Assembly: GCA_900320925.1 (NCBI GenBank)
Contig: ONUD01000150.1
Coordinates: forward strand, 1-5,902
Source of the DNA: an uncultured Eubacteriales bacterium
GTDB taxonomy: Bacteria > Bacillota > Clostridia > Oscillospirales > Acutalibacteraceae
Direction: 5' to 3'
DNA: 5,902 bases
Shown: in pieces, positions 5,725 through 5,902 of the stretch
Layout of the letters: each line of letters begins with the position of its first letter
Position numbering within the stretch: position 1 is the first letter of the stretch
The notes under the pieces: model-generated
Told to the model about the DNA's origin: nothing
The model's input: only the letters and a program-made list of their open reading frames with translations
Database searches by the model: none
Program-made: the position numbers and the translations under genes

Positions 5725-5902
5725 CACGGAAATTAAGTTTCTGATAAAGAATGATGTATCAACGGGGACATTTGCCCGATGTTTGACATAGCAAAGGAAA
5801 CTTCCTTGCCGCCACGCAGTATCCATTGTCATATCTTTCATCGGGAAAATGAATTGGTGCATTTTCACAACACATTTGCAAATTTGCTCATTGATAATTT
5901 CA
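5725..5902 (-). repeat. Intergenic repeat copy C (MITE-like, runs off the edge)
   Basis: On the + strand it begins CACGGAAATTAAGTTTCTG (5725-5743), the same terminal motif as copy B. Its interior is inverted relative to B: 5814-5871 and 5771-5789 match B's two core blocks in reverse complement. The terminal motif therefore lies at opposite ends of the core in B and C, which defines it as a terminal inverted repeat. The window ends within the other arm (GCTCAT at 5883-5888). Copy C differs from B by an extra 14 nt between core blocks, with a hairpin at 5791-5809. Confidence 0.75.

Noticed and set aside
5593..5868. A 91-residue - strand open frame beginning MKMHQFIFPMKDM in repeat copy C
   Set aside because: It starts at GTG with no ribosome binding site, lies within the repeat and AT-rich intergenic DNA, and its frame is not kept in copy B beyond the first 18 residues.

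Overview
The window most resembles a low-GC Gram-positive gut or rumen anaerobe of the Ruminococcus/Oscillospiraceae type. This rests on three things seen in the sequence: a secreted protein ending in a type I-like dockerin (the cohesin-binding module of cellulosome- and amylosome-forming clostridia), a RadC homologue with a clostridial-style N-terminus, and a DUF4364-type protein, a family I associate with Clostridia. Base composition looks close to half GC. The species cannot be named from this sequence.

Layout from left to right. (1) A partial intergenic repeat (copy A, 1-45) is followed by a good promoter and a two-gene + strand unit. This encodes a dockerin-bearing secreted protein (132-1511) and a RadC-family protein with a substituted metal-binding motif (1523-2203). 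(2) Converging on it is a - strand unit: a DUF4364-type protein (3157-2564) whose stop overlaps the start of a small unknown gene (2567-2196) in an ATGA arrangement. The two units overlap tail to tail by 8 bp with no terminator between them. (3) The divergent intergenic region 3158-3479 holds a strong promoter for the DUF4364 gene, repeat copy B, and a possible extended -10 promoter for an unknown 173-aa protein (3480-4001). (4) A perfect 21-bp stem-loop (4022-4071) ends both that gene and the convergent gene for a secreted C39-like cysteine peptidase with an SH3 domain and two tandem C-terminal beta-sandwich-like repeats (5462-4074). (5) The right-hand 440 bp is intergenic: the peptidase promoter, an AT-rich stretch with no gene, and repeat copy C running off the window edge.

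The most unusual element is the family of roughly 190-bp intergenic repeats with terminal inverted repeats (copies A, B and C). They carry no transposase, and all three lie upstream of gene starts, so they look like a MITE-type non-autonomous element. A short open frame runs through B and C, but a 14-nt length difference breaks the shared frame while nucleotide identity resumes downstream, which argues for conservation as DNA or RNA rather than as protein.

Two of the six genes encode exported proteins: the dockerin protein and the C39-like/SH3 protein. Both are plausible cell-surface or extracellular components. The others look cytoplasmic, and no single pathway joining all six genes is visible.
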